The notes under the pieces: model-generated
Database searches by the model: none
Told to the model about the DNA's origin: nothing
What the model saw: the letters and a program-made list of their open reading frames with translations, nothing else
In this document: one piece after another, positions 20,108 to 28,675 of the stretch
How the letters are laid out: each line of letters begins with the position of its first letter
How positions within the stretch are numbered: position 1 is the stretch's first letter
Program-made: the position numbers and the translations under genes
Source of the DNA: Roseicyclus sediminis
GTDB lineage: Bacteria > Pseudomonadota > Alphaproteobacteria > Rhodobacterales > Rhodobacteraceae
NCBI RefSeq assembly: GCF_025515305.1
Contig: NZ_JAOPHT010000002.1
Coordinates: 248,001 to 312,000 of the forward strand
Length of the DNA stretch: 64,000 nucleotides
Direction of reading: 5' to 3'

Positions 20108-20548
20108 CTAGAGGCGACGGAGCGCAGTTTCGATGGCGCCGGCAAAGGCGCTGCGGTCGGCCTTGGAGAAGGGGCGCGGGCCGCCGAGCCCCTGCCCCTC
20201 GAGCCCGCCCCGCAGGTCGGCCATCAGGTCGCGCGTGGCAAGCTTCCCGCCGATGTTGCGCGCGTCGAGGCTCTCGCCCCGCGGCGTCAGGACGACCGCA
20301 CCGGCCTCGATCGCCCGGGCGGCAAGGGGAATGTCGGCGGTAACGACAAGCGTGCCGGGCGCCGCAGCCTCGGCGATGAGATCGTCGGCGGCGTCGAAGG
20401 CATCGCCCGCCACCGTCATGGAGATCAGCGGATGCTCCGGGTGGCGAAGGTAGCCCGCCGCGAACAGGCGCACGGGGATCTTGTGGCGATACGCGGCGGC
20501 GTAGATCTGGTCCTTCACCGGGCAGGCGTCGGCATCGACGAGGATCAC
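20108..20548 (-). CDS. YaiI/YqxD-family protein (DUF188)
   Basis: 146 residues starting at GTG. The N terminus [15 protein letters not shown] is the family signature; further conserved parts are [40 protein letters not shown] and the C-terminal [18 protein letters not shown]. The fold is PIN/NYN-like, suggesting nuclease ancestry, but the activity is not established. The start overlaps the stop of the upstream mutarotase-like gene by 4 bases (GTGA). Confidence 0.9.
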   Translation of the reverse strand: MILVDADACPVKDQIYAAAYRHKIPVRLFAAGYLRHPEHPLISMTVAGDAFDAADDLIAEAAAPGTLVVTADIPLAARAIEAGAVVLTPRGESLDARNIGGKLATRDLMADLRGGLEGQGLGGPRPFSKADRSAFAGAIETALRRL

Positions 20549-21582
20549 GCGAAATGCTCCGCCGGGAAGGGCACGGAGACCGTCGCGCCGCCCCGCTCGG
20601 TCAGGGTCAGGGTGTCATCGGCCAGCGCGACCGAGACGACCTCGGACCAGCCCGGCGGTCGCGGCAGGCTGACCATGGCGTGGCGGATCACGTGGCGCGG
20701 ACCGAGGTCCAGCGTCGTCGGTACGCCGAAGGCGCTGACACGGTTCTCGGCCATCGCAGCCTTGAGGCCGACGCCCCCGGCCGCGCAGCCGTCCTCGATT
20801 CCGATCACCCCCCTGTGCCGCCCGTTCCACGGGGAAAAGTCGCGCCCCCCGTTGGAGATCCACAGCATCGTCACCGGCAGGACGCGCGGATCCTTCAGGA
20901 CCACGAGCATGTCGTCCTCGGCATTGCGCATCAGGACCGTCCAGCCGAGCCTTGCATCGCGGGCCTCGACCAGAATGGCGAAATCCTCGACCGCGTGGCC
21001 GGCGGGGTAGTCGCGCAGGTCCCACTGCCCGCCATCCTCGCGGTCAAGGTGAAGATCGCCCCGCAACTGGTTGAGGGCCCAGAGATTGTGGCCCTCGTAT
21101 TGCGGGTTCGGATCGGTCAGCGCGGCACGCTTGGGCGAGAAGGACAGGCGTCCTCCCTCGGCCATCCGCGCCATCGGGTGATGGGCGAGCGTCACCTCGC
21201 CCGCGCCGCCCTCGATCACGTGTGTCTGGAGAAGGACCGGGCCGACAAGCTGCACCTTCTTCGTCACCGTGGCGCCGCGCGGGGTGGCCAAAAGGCGCAG
21301 TGTGGCCTGGGACACGTCCTGCGCCACCGTCTCCCAGGGCGTGTTGGCCGGAAGCCCATGGATCGGGCCGTCCTCCACGTCGTCGGCCCCAAAGGGCATG
21401 CACAGGAAATCGCCCGCAAGCCGCCGGTTGACCAGCGGCAGGCTCTCGTCCGCCTGCACCTCCGCCTCGTCGCGCCACGGGGCGGAATGGAGCGGGACGC
21501 GCCCGCCGACGCGCCAGAGCGGGATATTCCCGACGGCGGGGTCGATCTCGACCACCGCATCGCCGTGGGCGAGACGGATCAT
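20545..21582 (-). CDS. Aldose 1-epimerase/galactose-mutarotase-like protein
   Basis: 345 residues of beta-strand-rich sequence. Carbohydrate-binding mutarotase superfamily features include GDFLCMPFGADDVEDGPIHGLPANTPWE (substrate-pocket His), VTLAHHPMARM and LWALNQLRGDLHLDREDGGQWDLRDYP. Typical epimerase residues are only partly recognisable, so catalysis is unsure. It sits between an aldolase and a YaiI gene, overlapping each by 4 bases. This implies one transcript and perhaps a sugar-acid catabolic theme with the aldolase. Confidence 0.6.
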   Translation of the reverse strand: MIRLAHGDAVVEIDPAVGNIPLWRVGGRVPLHSAPWRDEAEVQADESLPLVNRRLAGDFLCMPFGADDVEDGPIHGLPANTPWETVAQDVSQATLRLLATPRGATVTKKVQLVGPVLLQTHVIEGGAGEVTLAHHPMARMAEGGRLSFSPKRAALTDPNPQYEGHNLWALNQLRGDLHLDREDGGQWDLRDYPAGHAVEDFAILVEARDARLGWTVLMRNAEDDMLVVLKDPRVLPVTMLWISNGGRDFSPWNGRHRGVIGIEDGCAAGGVGLKAAMAENRVSAFGVPTTLDLGPRHVIRHAMVSLPRPPGWSEVVSVALADDTLTLTERGGATVSVPFPAEHFA

Positions 21583-22349
21583 GCCTCGGGATCCCCCTGC
21601 GCGGCGGCGGCGAGCGCCTCTTGCAGCATCATGGCGTCTGACCCGACACCGAGGAAGGTGGCCCCGGCGGCAAGGCTCTGCGCCCGCCGCTCGGCGGAGA
21701 AGGCGATGACGCCCGCCGCCTTGCCCGCGTCGCGGATGCCCGACAGGCCGGCGCACACGATGTCCCAGAGCGCGTCGGCATCGAGATCGTCGCGATAGCC
21801 GAGGTCGGCGCCAAGGTCCGCGGGGCCGATGAACACGCAATCGACGCCGTCGACGGCCGCGATCTCGGCGAGGTTTTCCATCGCCACCCCGCTTTCGGCC
21901 TGGACGATGATGCAGGTTTCGGCCGCGGCCGTCGCCGCATAATCGCCGATGGCCCCGTATGCTGCGGCGCGGGCGACGGCGGCCCCCATACCGCGGTGGC
22001 CCTCGGGCGGATAGCGGCAGGCGCGGACCACGGCCTCGGCTTCCGCCGCGGTGTCGATCATCGGCACCATGAGCGTCTGCGCGCCGAGGTCCAGCGCCTG
22101 CTTGATGATCCAGTCCTCCGCCCAGGGCAGCCGCAGGACGGGGGCGGTTCCGGTCCCTTCAAGCGCGATCAGTTGCCTGCGGGCGCCGACCGGGTCCCAT
22201 GGCCCGTGCTCGCCGTCCGCCAGCGCCCAGTCGAAGCCCGCGCGCCCCGCCATCTCGGCGGTGATCTCCGAGCCGAGGTTCATCCAGATGCCGCGCGTCA
22301 CGCGGCCCGCGGCCAGGGCCGCCTTCAAGTCGTTGCGCGGTGCGGTCAT
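21579..22349 (-). CDS. HpcH/HpaI-family class II aldolase
   Basis: 256 residues. The TIM-barrel aldolase motifs are GIWMNLGSEITAEMAGRAGFDWALADGEHGPWD (N-terminal, with the Asp/Glu-His pair), RLPWAEDWIIKQALDLGAQTLMVPMIDTAAEAEAVVRACRYPPEGHRGMG and VQAESGVAMENLAEIAAVDGVDCVFIGPADL (metal-binding Glu and Asp). It would cleave 4-hydroxy-2-oxo acids to pyruvate and an aldehyde; the exact substrate is unknown. Its start is 18 bases downstream of the puuD stop. Confidence 0.88.
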   Translation of the reverse strand: MTAPRNDLKAALAAGRVTRGIWMNLGSEITAEMAGRAGFDWALADGEHGPWDPVGARRQLIALEGTGTAPVLRLPWAEDWIIKQALDLGAQTLMVPMIDTAAEAEAVVRACRYPPEGHRGMGAAVARAAAYGAIGDYAATAAAETCIIVQAESGVAMENLAEIAAVDGVDCVFIGPADLGADLGYRDDLDADALWDIVCAGLSGIRDAGKAAGVIAFSAERRAQSLAAGATFLGVGSDAMMLQEALAAAAQGDPEA

Positions 22350-22367
22350 GATCCCTCCAGAGCGCCG

Positions 22368-23600
22368 TCAGAGCGCGCCGCCCGTCACCCCCCGATACCA
22401 GGCCCGGATCGCCGCGCGTTCGGCGTCGTCGATCATGGACAGGTTGTTCGGCGGCATGGCGTGGCTGACGCCCGCCTGAAGGTAGATGGACCGCGCCTGC
22501 CTCGCAATGCGGCTGTCGGTATCGAGCATCACGCCGCGAGGGGCGACGGGGATGCCGGGCCAGTAGACCTCCTCGGCGTGGCACATGGAGCAGCGGGAAT
22601 AGATGATGTCGGCCACGTCCGCGAAATCGGGATGCGCCGCGAAGGCCGCCTGCGCGGGGCTGAGGGCTGCCTCCTCGACCGGGTCGTCGGACATGAGCGG
22701 CAGGACCGAAAGCCAGACGATCACGGCGAAGATCGCGGCCGTCGCGCCCCAGGTCCACCACAGGTAGCCGCCGCGCGCATGCATCGTGTTGAAGAAATGC
22801 CGGATCGTGACGCCCATCAGGAAGACGAGCGACGCGATCAGCCAGTTCCACTCGGACGCAAAGGCCAGCGGATAGTGATTGGACAGCATCAGGAAGATCA
22901 CGGGCAGCGTGAGGTAGTTGTTGTGGGTCGAGCGCAGCTTGGCGATCTTGCCGTATTTCGGGTCGGGCGTGCGGCCCGCCTTCAGGTCGGCCACGACGAT
23001 CTTCTGGTTGGGGATAATGATCATGGCGACGTTCGCCGTCATGATTGTGGCCGTCAGCGCGCCGAGGTGCAGAAGCGCGGCGCGCCCCGAGAAGACCTGC
23101 GTGTAGCCCCAGGCCAGAACCACGATGATCCCGAAGAGGAGCAGCATCAGAAGCGTGGGGTTCTCGCCCAGCCGCGACTTGCACAGAAGGTCGTAGGCCA
23201 CCCAACCCAGCGTGAGGGACAGCGCCGAGATGACGATCGCCTGCCACGGCGCAAGCTCCATCACCGTCCAGTCGATGAGGAAGAGTTCCGCGCCGACCCA
23301 GTAGAGCAGGATCAGGAGCGCCGCGCCCGAGAGCCATGTCGCGTAGCTCTCCCACTTGAACCAGGTCAGGTGCTCCGGCATCGCCTCGGGGGCGACCATG
23401 TACTTCTGGATATGGTAAAAGCCGCCGCCGTGGACCTGCCATTCCTCGCCATCCGCGCCGCTGGCAGGCCGGGGCTCGCGCCTGAGGCCAAGGTCGAGCG
23501 CGATGAAGTAGAAGCTCGACCCGATCCAGGAGATCGCGGTGATGACATGCAGCCAGCGAACCGCGAACTCGGCCCAGTGCAACAGGATGGTGGTGTCCAT
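22368..23600 (-). CDS. puuD: Urate hydroxylase PuuD, membrane protein with cytochrome c domain
   Basis: 410 residues with about eight membrane segments (for example AVRWLHVITAISWIGSSFYFIALDL near the start). The PuuD core has His-rich MHARGGYLWWTWG and STHNNYLTLPVIFLML. The C-terminal domain carries one heme c motif, CSMCH, and ends in MPPNNLSMIDDAERAAIRAWYRG. The family oxidises urate to 5-hydroxyisourate, feeding electrons to cytochrome c. I chose ATG 23600 because GAGGGA lies just upstream. The gene is divergent from allantoicase, so both serve purine catabolism. Confidence 0.93.
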   Translation of the reverse strand: MDTTILLHWAEFAVRWLHVITAISWIGSSFYFIALDLGLRREPRPASGADGEEWQVHGGGFYHIQKYMVAPEAMPEHLTWFKWESYATWLSGAALLILLYWVGAELFLIDWTVMELAPWQAIVISALSLTLGWVAYDLLCKSRLGENPTLLMLLLFGIIVVLAWGYTQVFSGRAALLHLGALTATIMTANVAMIIIPNQKIVVADLKAGRTPDPKYGKIAKLRSTHNNYLTLPVIFLMLSNHYPLAFASEWNWLIASLVFLMGVTIRHFFNTMHARGGYLWWTWGATAAIFAVIVWLSVLPLMSDDPVEEAALSPAQAAFAAHPDFADVADIIYSRCSMCHAEEVYWPGIPVAPRGVMLDTDSRIARQARSIYLQAGVSHAMPPNNLSMIDDAERAAIRAWYRGVTGGAL

Positions 23601-23821
23601 GGAAGGTCCCTCGCCGGGCAAGGCGCCCGTTTTCCGGTCTTTTGCCGCCATTTCGGACATTTCCATGGGTCTCCGCAACCCGTGACGCCCCTGCCCCCTT
23701 GCTCTCGCCCCGCGAAGCCGCGTATTCGCTCGCCATCTGCTGCATTCGCAGGCATCGCACGCACCGGCCCGCAGAACCGGCCTCGTGCCGTGCGGCCTGC
23801 CTTCTCCGGACCGCGAACGCC

Positions 23822-24841
23822 ATGACAAGCATCGAGAGCCTGAACCCCGATATCCCGCTTTTTGCCCGTACGGGCATCAACCTCGCCTCGGCCGGCCTTG
23901 GTGCGCGGGCGATCTGGGCCACGAACCAATTCTTCGCGCCGCTCGACCGGATGCTGCACGATCACGACCCCGTCTTCATCGAGGGCAAGTTCGACGACCA
24001 CGGGAAATGGATGGACGGCTGGGAGACGCAGCGCCGCCGCGACGGGGGCCATGACAGCGCGATCATCAAGCTGGCAGGCGCGGGCCGGATCATCGGCTTC
24101 GATGCCGACACCACGCATTTCACCGGCAACTATGCGCCGGCCGTGCGGATCGAGGCCTGTTCCTTCCGGGGGGACGAACCGCCCGAGGACACGAACTGGG
24201 TCACGATCCTGCGCCACAAGCCGCTCGGGCCCTCGTCGCACCATTACTTCCCCTGCGACAGCTACGAAAGCTGGACGCACCTGCGGGTCAACATCTACCC
24301 CGACGGCGGTATCGCGCGGCTTCGCGTCTACGGCGTGCCGGAACTCGACGAAGCCAATTCCAAGGGCGAGATCGACCTCGTCGCCGCGCTCAACGGCGGG
24401 CGCATCCTTGGGTTCTCCGACGCCCATTACGGCGACTACAATCGCCTTCTCGCGCCCGGACGAGGCGTCAACATGGGTGACGGCTGGGAAACGCGGCGCC
24501 GGCGCGAGCCGGGCTATGACTGGATGATCATCGCGCTCGGCGCGCGCGGCGAGGTGGAGAAGGCGGTGATCGATACCGCACACTTCAAGGGCAACTACCC
24601 CGACACTGCCTCGATCCAGGCGGCAGACCTGCGCAATTTCGGCGACGGACTGACGGACGCGCTCATCACCGATTCCATGTTCTGGAAAGAGCTTCTGCCG
24701 CAGCAGAAACTCGGCCCCGACGCCGAACACGCCTACCGGAGCGAATTGATCCGCCTCGGGCCCGTCACGCATGTTCGCTTCAACATCTTCCCCGATGGTG
24801 GCGTCTCGCGGCTGAGGCTGTTTGGCACGACGGCACCCTGA
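23822..24841 (+). CDS. alc: Allantoicase
   Basis: 339 residues formed of two repeated jelly-roll halves, as in the family. Each half has a GDGWE/DGWETxRRR block (WMDGWETQRRRDGGHDSAIIKL and MGDGWETRRRREPGYDWMIIAL) and an HF-x-GNYP/A-type block (THFTGNYAPAVRIEA and AHFKGNYPDTASIQA). A VRFNIFPDGGVSRLRLFG element closes each half. It hydrolyses allantoate to ureidoglycolate and urea. The start at 23822 gives the conserved N terminus TSIESLNPDIPLFARTGINLAS. It is divergent from puuD over 221 bases. Confidence 0.94.
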   Translation: MTSIESLNPDIPLFARTGINLASAGLGARAIWATNQFFAPLDRMLHDHDPVFIEGKFDDHGKWMDGWETQRRRDGGHDSAIIKLAGAGRIIGFDADTTHFTGNYAPAVRIEACSFRGDEPPEDTNWVTILRHKPLGPSSHHYFPCDSYESWTHLRVNIYPDGGIARLRVYGVPELDEANSKGEIDLVAALNGGRILGFSDAHYGDYNRLLAPGRGVNMGDGWETRRRREPGYDWMIIALGARGEVEKAVIDTAHFKGNYPDTASIQAADLRNFGDGLTDALITDSMFWKELLPQQKLGPDAEHAYRSELIRLGPVTHVRFNIFPDGGVSRLRLFGTTAP

Positions 24842-25076
24842 ACGCGCCAGACGCCGAAGCCGTTTCTGGAGGCGAAACGCAAGGACGGAACGGGGGCGCT
24901 GGCAGGCCTGGCCGTCCCAACGGTCCTGCATGGCGGGATCGGCGCCGGGACGCGGATCTTCCTATGGCTTCCATCGTTGATTTGCATAAAGGCGAGAAGG
25001 TCTTTTCACGGGTGACGGGCGCGGATAATGTCCGCGCCACAAACGGGCGTACCAGCCCAATACAGGGAGTTAATTG

Positions 25077-26273
25077 ATGAAGAATATCCTGATGGCTTCC
25101 GCGGCCACGGTCGCGCTGACGGGGGCGGCTTTTGCTGACGCCCACGGCAATGCTGTAACGCTCGGCGTGATGCTTGGCTTCACCGGCCCCGCGGAATCTC
25201 TCGCGCCGGGCATGGCGAACGGCGCCGAACTGGCGATGGCGGAAGTGACCGAAAGCGGTCAGCTTCTCGGTGGCATGGCCGTGAACCCCTCGCGCGCGGA
25301 CTCGACCTGCGTCGATGCATCGGCCTCCGTCGCGGCAGCCGAGCGTCTGATCACGGCGGAAGGCGTCAATGGCATCGTCGGTGCCCTTTGCTCGGGCGCC
25401 ACGATCGCCGCGCTGACCAACGTCGCCGTCCCGAACGGCATGGTCATGATCTCGCCCTCGGCCACCAGCCCCGCGCTGTCGACCATGGAAGACAACGGCC
25501 TGTTCTTCCGGACCGCGCCGTCGGATGCCCGGCAGGGTGTCGTGATGGCACAGAACATCATGGATCGCGGGTTCGATACGGTTGCCGTGACCTACACCAA
25601 CAACGACTACGGTCAGGGCCTCGCAGACAGCTTCGTCGCCGCCTTCGAGGAAATGGGCGGCACCGTGACGCTCGTGGCCGCACATGAAGACGGCCGGGCC
25701 GACTACTCGGCCGAAGTCGGCGCGCTTGCGGCAGCCGGCGGCCAGGTGCTGGTCGTGGCCGGTTACATCGACCAGGGCGGCCCCGGCATCATCCGCGCCG
25801 CGCTCGATACCGGCGCCTTCGACACCTTCGTTCTGCCGGACGGCATGGTCGGCAATGCCATCACCGATGCCTTCGGGACCGACATCAACGGCTCTTTCGG
25901 CCAGTTCCCCGGCACCGATAGCGAGGGTGCGGAGATCTATTTCGGCCTCGCGGAGGCGGCGGGCTTTGACGGCACGTCGGCGTTCTCGGCCGAGGCCTAC
26001 GATGCCGCGGCGCTCATCCTGATGGCCATGCAGGCCGCAGGCTCGACCAGCCCGGGCGACTATGCCGGGCACATCATGGACGTCGCGAACGCACCGGGCG
26101 AACCGATCCTGCCGGGTGAACTCGGTCGTGCACTCGAACTGATCGCGGCAGGCACGGATGTCGACTACATCGGCGCAACGGCCGTCGAGCTGATTGGCGG
26201 CGGCGAGTCGGCCGGTGCCTATCGTGAGATCGAGGTCATCGACGGCGCGATCCAAACGGTCAACTTCCGCTGA
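25077..26273 (+). CDS. Branched-chain-amino-acid-type ABC transporter substrate-binding protein
   Basis: 398 residues with a Sec signal peptide (NILMASAATVALTGAAFADA). The type I periplasmic binding fold of the LivK/AmiC group shows in VTLGVMLGFTGPAESLAPGMANGAELAMAEV, INGIVGALCSGATIAAL-like and VAVTYTNNDYGQGLADSFVAAFEEMGG. Two Cys (DSTC and ALCSG) could form a disulfide. CAGGGAG sits 7 bases before ATG 25077. The ligand may be an amino acid, amide, urea or ureide; the neighbouring purine genes make the last two worth testing. Confidence 0.88.
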   Translation: MKNILMASAATVALTGAAFADAHGNAVTLGVMLGFTGPAESLAPGMANGAELAMAEVTESGQLLGGMAVNPSRADSTCVDASASVAAAERLITAEGVNGIVGALCSGATIAALTNVAVPNGMVMISPSATSPALSTMEDNGLFFRTAPSDARQGVVMAQNIMDRGFDTVAVTYTNNDYGQGLADSFVAAFEEMGGTVTLVAAHEDGRADYSAEVGALAAAGGQVLVVAGYIDQGGPGIIRAALDTGAFDTFVLPDGMVGNAITDAFGTDINGSFGQFPGTDSEGAEIYFGLAEAAGFDGTSAFSAEAYDAAALILMAMQAAGSTSPGDYAGHIMDVANAPGEPILPGELGRALELIAAGTDVDYIGATAVELIGGGESAGAYREIEVIDGAIQTVNFR

Positions 26274-26299
26274 TCGCGGCACTCTCTTGAACCACTGGG

Positions 26300-26325
26300 G
26301 CAGCCCGGCATCGCGCCCGGGCTGC
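26300..26325 (+). terminator. Hairpin between substrate-binding protein and livG
   Basis: A perfect 9-pair stem GCAGCCCGG/CCGGGCTGC with an 8-base loop, followed only by TTCGTTTG. It is likely a partial terminator or mRNA stabiliser giving more binding protein than membrane components, which is a common arrangement in ABC operons. Confidence 0.55.
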
Positions 26326-26345
26326 TTCGTTTGCGGGGGATTTGC

Positions 26346-27137
26346 ATGATCGAGGTTCGCGACATCCACAAGCACTTCGGCGGTTTCCATGCCGTCGACG
26401 GGGCGTCGCTCCGGATCGAGACGGGCTCGATCACCGGGCTCGTCGGGCCCAACGGTGCGGGAAAAACGACCCTTTTCAACGTGATCGCGGGCGTTCTTCC
26501 ACCGACTTCCGGCACCGTCATCATGGACGGCGAAGACATCACCGGGCTTACGCCGCACGAACTGTTCTCCAAGGGCCTGTTGCGGACCTTCCAGATCGCG
26601 CACGAGTTTTCATCGATGTCCTGCCGCGAGAACCTGATGATGGTGCCCGCCGGCCAGTCCGGCGAAAGCCTGTGGAACACATGGTTCGGTCGCCGCCGCA
26701 TCGCCGACGAGGAACGCGCGCTGCGCGCCAAGGCCGACGAGGTGCTGGAGTTCCTGACCATCGAGCATCTGGCCGACCACCCCGCCGGCATGGTCTCGGG
26801 CGGGCAGAAGAAACTGCTGGAGCTCGGGCGCACGATGATGGTCGACGCCAAGATCGTCTTCCTCGACGAGGTCGGCGCGGGCGTGAACCGGACGCTGCTG
26901 AACACCATCGGCGACGCGATCATCCGGCTGAACCAGGACCGCGGCTACACCTTCTGCATGATCGAGCACGACATGGATTTCATCGGGCGGCTCTGCGACC
27001 CGGTCATCGTCATGGCCGAGGGGCGCGTTCTGGCGGAGGGCACGATCGCCGAGATCAAGGCCAACGAACAGGTGATCGAGGCCTACCTGGGTACGGGCCT
27101 GAAGAACAAGGACAAGCTCCAGGAGACGGGCGCGTGA
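26346..27137 (+). CDS. livG: ABC transporter ATP-binding protein, LivG type
   Basis: 263 residues. Walker A is GPNGAGKTT, the signature is VSGGQKKLLELGR and Walker B is IVFLDEVGAGVN, followed by MIEHDMDFI with the switch His. The VGAGVN end of Walker B and the MIEHDM segment are typical of LivG-like subunits. GCGGGGGA precedes ATG 26346. It overlaps the next ATPase gene by 4 bases (GTGA). It should pair with the following LivF to power the importer. Confidence 0.9.
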   Translation: MIEVRDIHKHFGGFHAVDGASLRIETGSITGLVGPNGAGKTTLFNVIAGVLPPTSGTVIMDGEDITGLTPHELFSKGLLRTFQIAHEFSSMSCRENLMMVPAGQSGESLWNTWFGRRRIADEERALRAKADEVLEFLTIEHLADHPAGMVSGGQKKLLELGRTMMVDAKIVFLDEVGAGVNRTLLNTIGDAIIRLNQDRGYTFCMIEHDMDFIGRLCDPVIVMAEGRVLAEGTIAEIKANEQVIEAYLGTGLKNKDKLQETGA

Positions 27138-27958
27138 GCACGGGCAACCCCTACCAGGACGACCGCGGCAACAAGGACCGCTCGATCACGCGCGAAGGCA
27201 GCGGGACGCTCATGCCGTCGCCCGGCACCGGCGAGCGGGTCAATACCTCCGATGCCTATCTCATCGGGGACACGATGTCGGGCGGCTACGGCCAGGGGCC
27301 GGACATCCTGCACGACTGCACCATCGCCGTGAACCCCGGCGAGATCGCTGTCATTGTGGGGCCCAACGGCGCGGGCAAATCCACCGCCATGAAGGCCGTC
27401 TTCGGCATGCTGAACGTGCGCAAGGGCTCGGTCCGGCTCGACGGCGAGGACATAACGGACCTCTCGCCGCAGGACCGCGTGCTGAAGGGCATGGGCTTCG
27501 TGCCGCAGACCTCCAACATCTTTCCCTCGCTCACCGTCGAGGAGAACCTCGAGATGGGCGCCTATACCCGGACCGACGATTTCCGCGGGACGATGGAGCA
27601 GGTCTATACCCTGTTCCCGATCCTCAAGGACAAGCGGCGGCAGGCGGCGGGTGAATTGTCCGGCGGGCAGCGACAGCAGGTCGCCGTTGGCCGCGCGCTG
27701 ATGACCAAGCCAAAGGTCCTTATGCTCGACGAACCGACCGCCGGCGTCTCGCCCATCGTGATGGACGAACTGTTCGACCGGATCATCGAGGTCTCCCGCA
27801 CCGGCATCCCAATCCTGATGGTCGAGCAGAACGCCCGCCAGGCGCTCGAGATCGCCGACCGGGGATACGTGCTGGTGCAGGGACGCAACGCGCATACCGG
27901 GACGGGCAAGGACCTGCTTGCCGACCCCGAGGTGCGGCGGAGCTTTCTCGGCGGATGA
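27134..27958 (+). CDS. livF: ABC transporter ATP-binding protein, LivF type
   Basis: 274 residues from GTG 27134. An approximately 45-residue polar N-terminal extension precedes the ATPase domain. Walker A is VGPNGAGKST, the signature is ELSGGQRQQVAVGRAL and Walker B is VLMLDEPTAGVSP, then MVEQNARQALEIADRGYVL, all typical of LivF. A later in-frame ATG at 27212 would shorten the extension, but the GTG overlapping the livG stop makes the longer form likely. Its stop overlaps the next small gene by 4 bases. Confidence 0.88.
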   Translation: MSTGNPYQDDRGNKDRSITREGSGTLMPSPGTGERVNTSDAYLIGDTMSGGYGQGPDILHDCTIAVNPGEIAVIVGPNGAGKSTAMKAVFGMLNVRKGSVRLDGEDITDLSPQDRVLKGMGFVPQTSNIFPSLTVEENLEMGAYTRTDDFRGTMEQVYTLFPILKDKRRQAAGELSGGQRQQVAVGRALMTKPKVLMLDEPTAGVSPIVMDELFDRIIEVSRTGIPILMVEQNARQALEIADRGYVLVQGRNAHTGTGKDLLADPEVRRSFLGG

Positions 27959-28314
27959 GGGGCGCGGCCCTCATATCCCTGGCGGTCCTCGCCCTGCCCC
28001 TGCCGGCTTCGGCCCAGGCCATCGCCTGCGCCTTCACGCTGGTCTGCGCACCCGAGATCGAATGCGAGCCGCACGAGGGCATCCCCTTCGAGATCGGCTA
28101 TTCCGAGGGAACCCACTGGATCGAGGTCGACGGGGTCGAGGTCGCGGGCGTTCCCGTGACGGAGGATCCCCTGTCGCTGGTCTTCGCCGCGGGCGAAGAG
28201 ACGCTTCTCTTCACCCTGTCGGACGACGGCGAAGGGGCGCTGACCCGGCACGTCGCCCAATCCGGGGCGCGCCTTGCCGTGGCGACCTTCGTCGGCCGGT
28301 GCGTGACGGCATGA
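27955..28314 (+). CDS. Small Cys-containing secreted protein in the liv operon
   Basis: 119 residues with a clear Sec signal (ALISLAVLALPLPASAQA). The mature part begins IACAFTLVCAPEIECE, three Cys within 15 residues, then a beta-rich body and a C-terminal FVGRCV giving a fourth Cys. It overlaps both flanking genes by 4 bases, so it is made with the transporter. It resembles the next protein in layout (signal, C-x-F-T-x-x-C, late GxC). I do not recognise the family; a periplasmic accessory role is inference. Confidence 0.7.
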   Translation: MRGAALISLAVLALPLPASAQAIACAFTLVCAPEIECEPHEGIPFEIGYSEGTHWIEVDGVEVAGVPVTEDPLSLVFAAGEETLLFTLSDDGEGALTRHVAQSGARLAVATFVGRCVTA

Positions 28315-28673
28315 TGCGCCTTGTCCCCTTCCTCGCGCTTCTCGCCCTGCCCGCGGCCGCGGAGCCCTGGGCCTGCACCTTCACGGTGGAGTGCGTGGCG
28401 GGCGAGGCCTGCGGCGAAAGCGCCTTCGAGGCAGAGGTTATCGCCGCCGACCACGCGGGCGAGCTGTTCCTGTCCACCGTCACCGGCGACAGCCGGATCG
28501 CGCGGCTGACCGGGCCGGACGAACTGCCCGCCACCTATGCAAGCGCGGGGGCCTCGGGGCTGGCCGAGCTCCTGACGATCGAGGCGGACCTGACCGCGCT
28601 GATGTCGGTCCACATCTTCGACGGCGCCGCGGCGGCCGTCACCTATTTCGGAACCTGCGAGGAGCTGCGCTGA
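28311..28673 (+). CDS. Second small Cys-containing secreted protein in the liv operon
   Basis: 120 residues with signal peptide LVPFLALLALPAAAEP and mature start WACTFTVECVAGEACGE. The Cys spacing is like that of the preceding protein, and it closes with YFGTCEELR. The pair looks like a tandem duplication that has diverged. It starts at ATGATG overlapping the previous stop, and livH begins 2 bases after its stop. The function is unknown; a disulfide-stabilised periplasmic partner of the transporter is possible. Confidence 0.68.
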   Translation: MMRLVPFLALLALPAAAEPWACTFTVECVAGEACGESAFEAEVIAADHAGELFLSTVTGDSRIARLTGPDELPATYASAGASGLAELLTIEADLTALMSVHIFDGAAAAVTYFGTCEELR

Positions 28674-28675
28674 GC

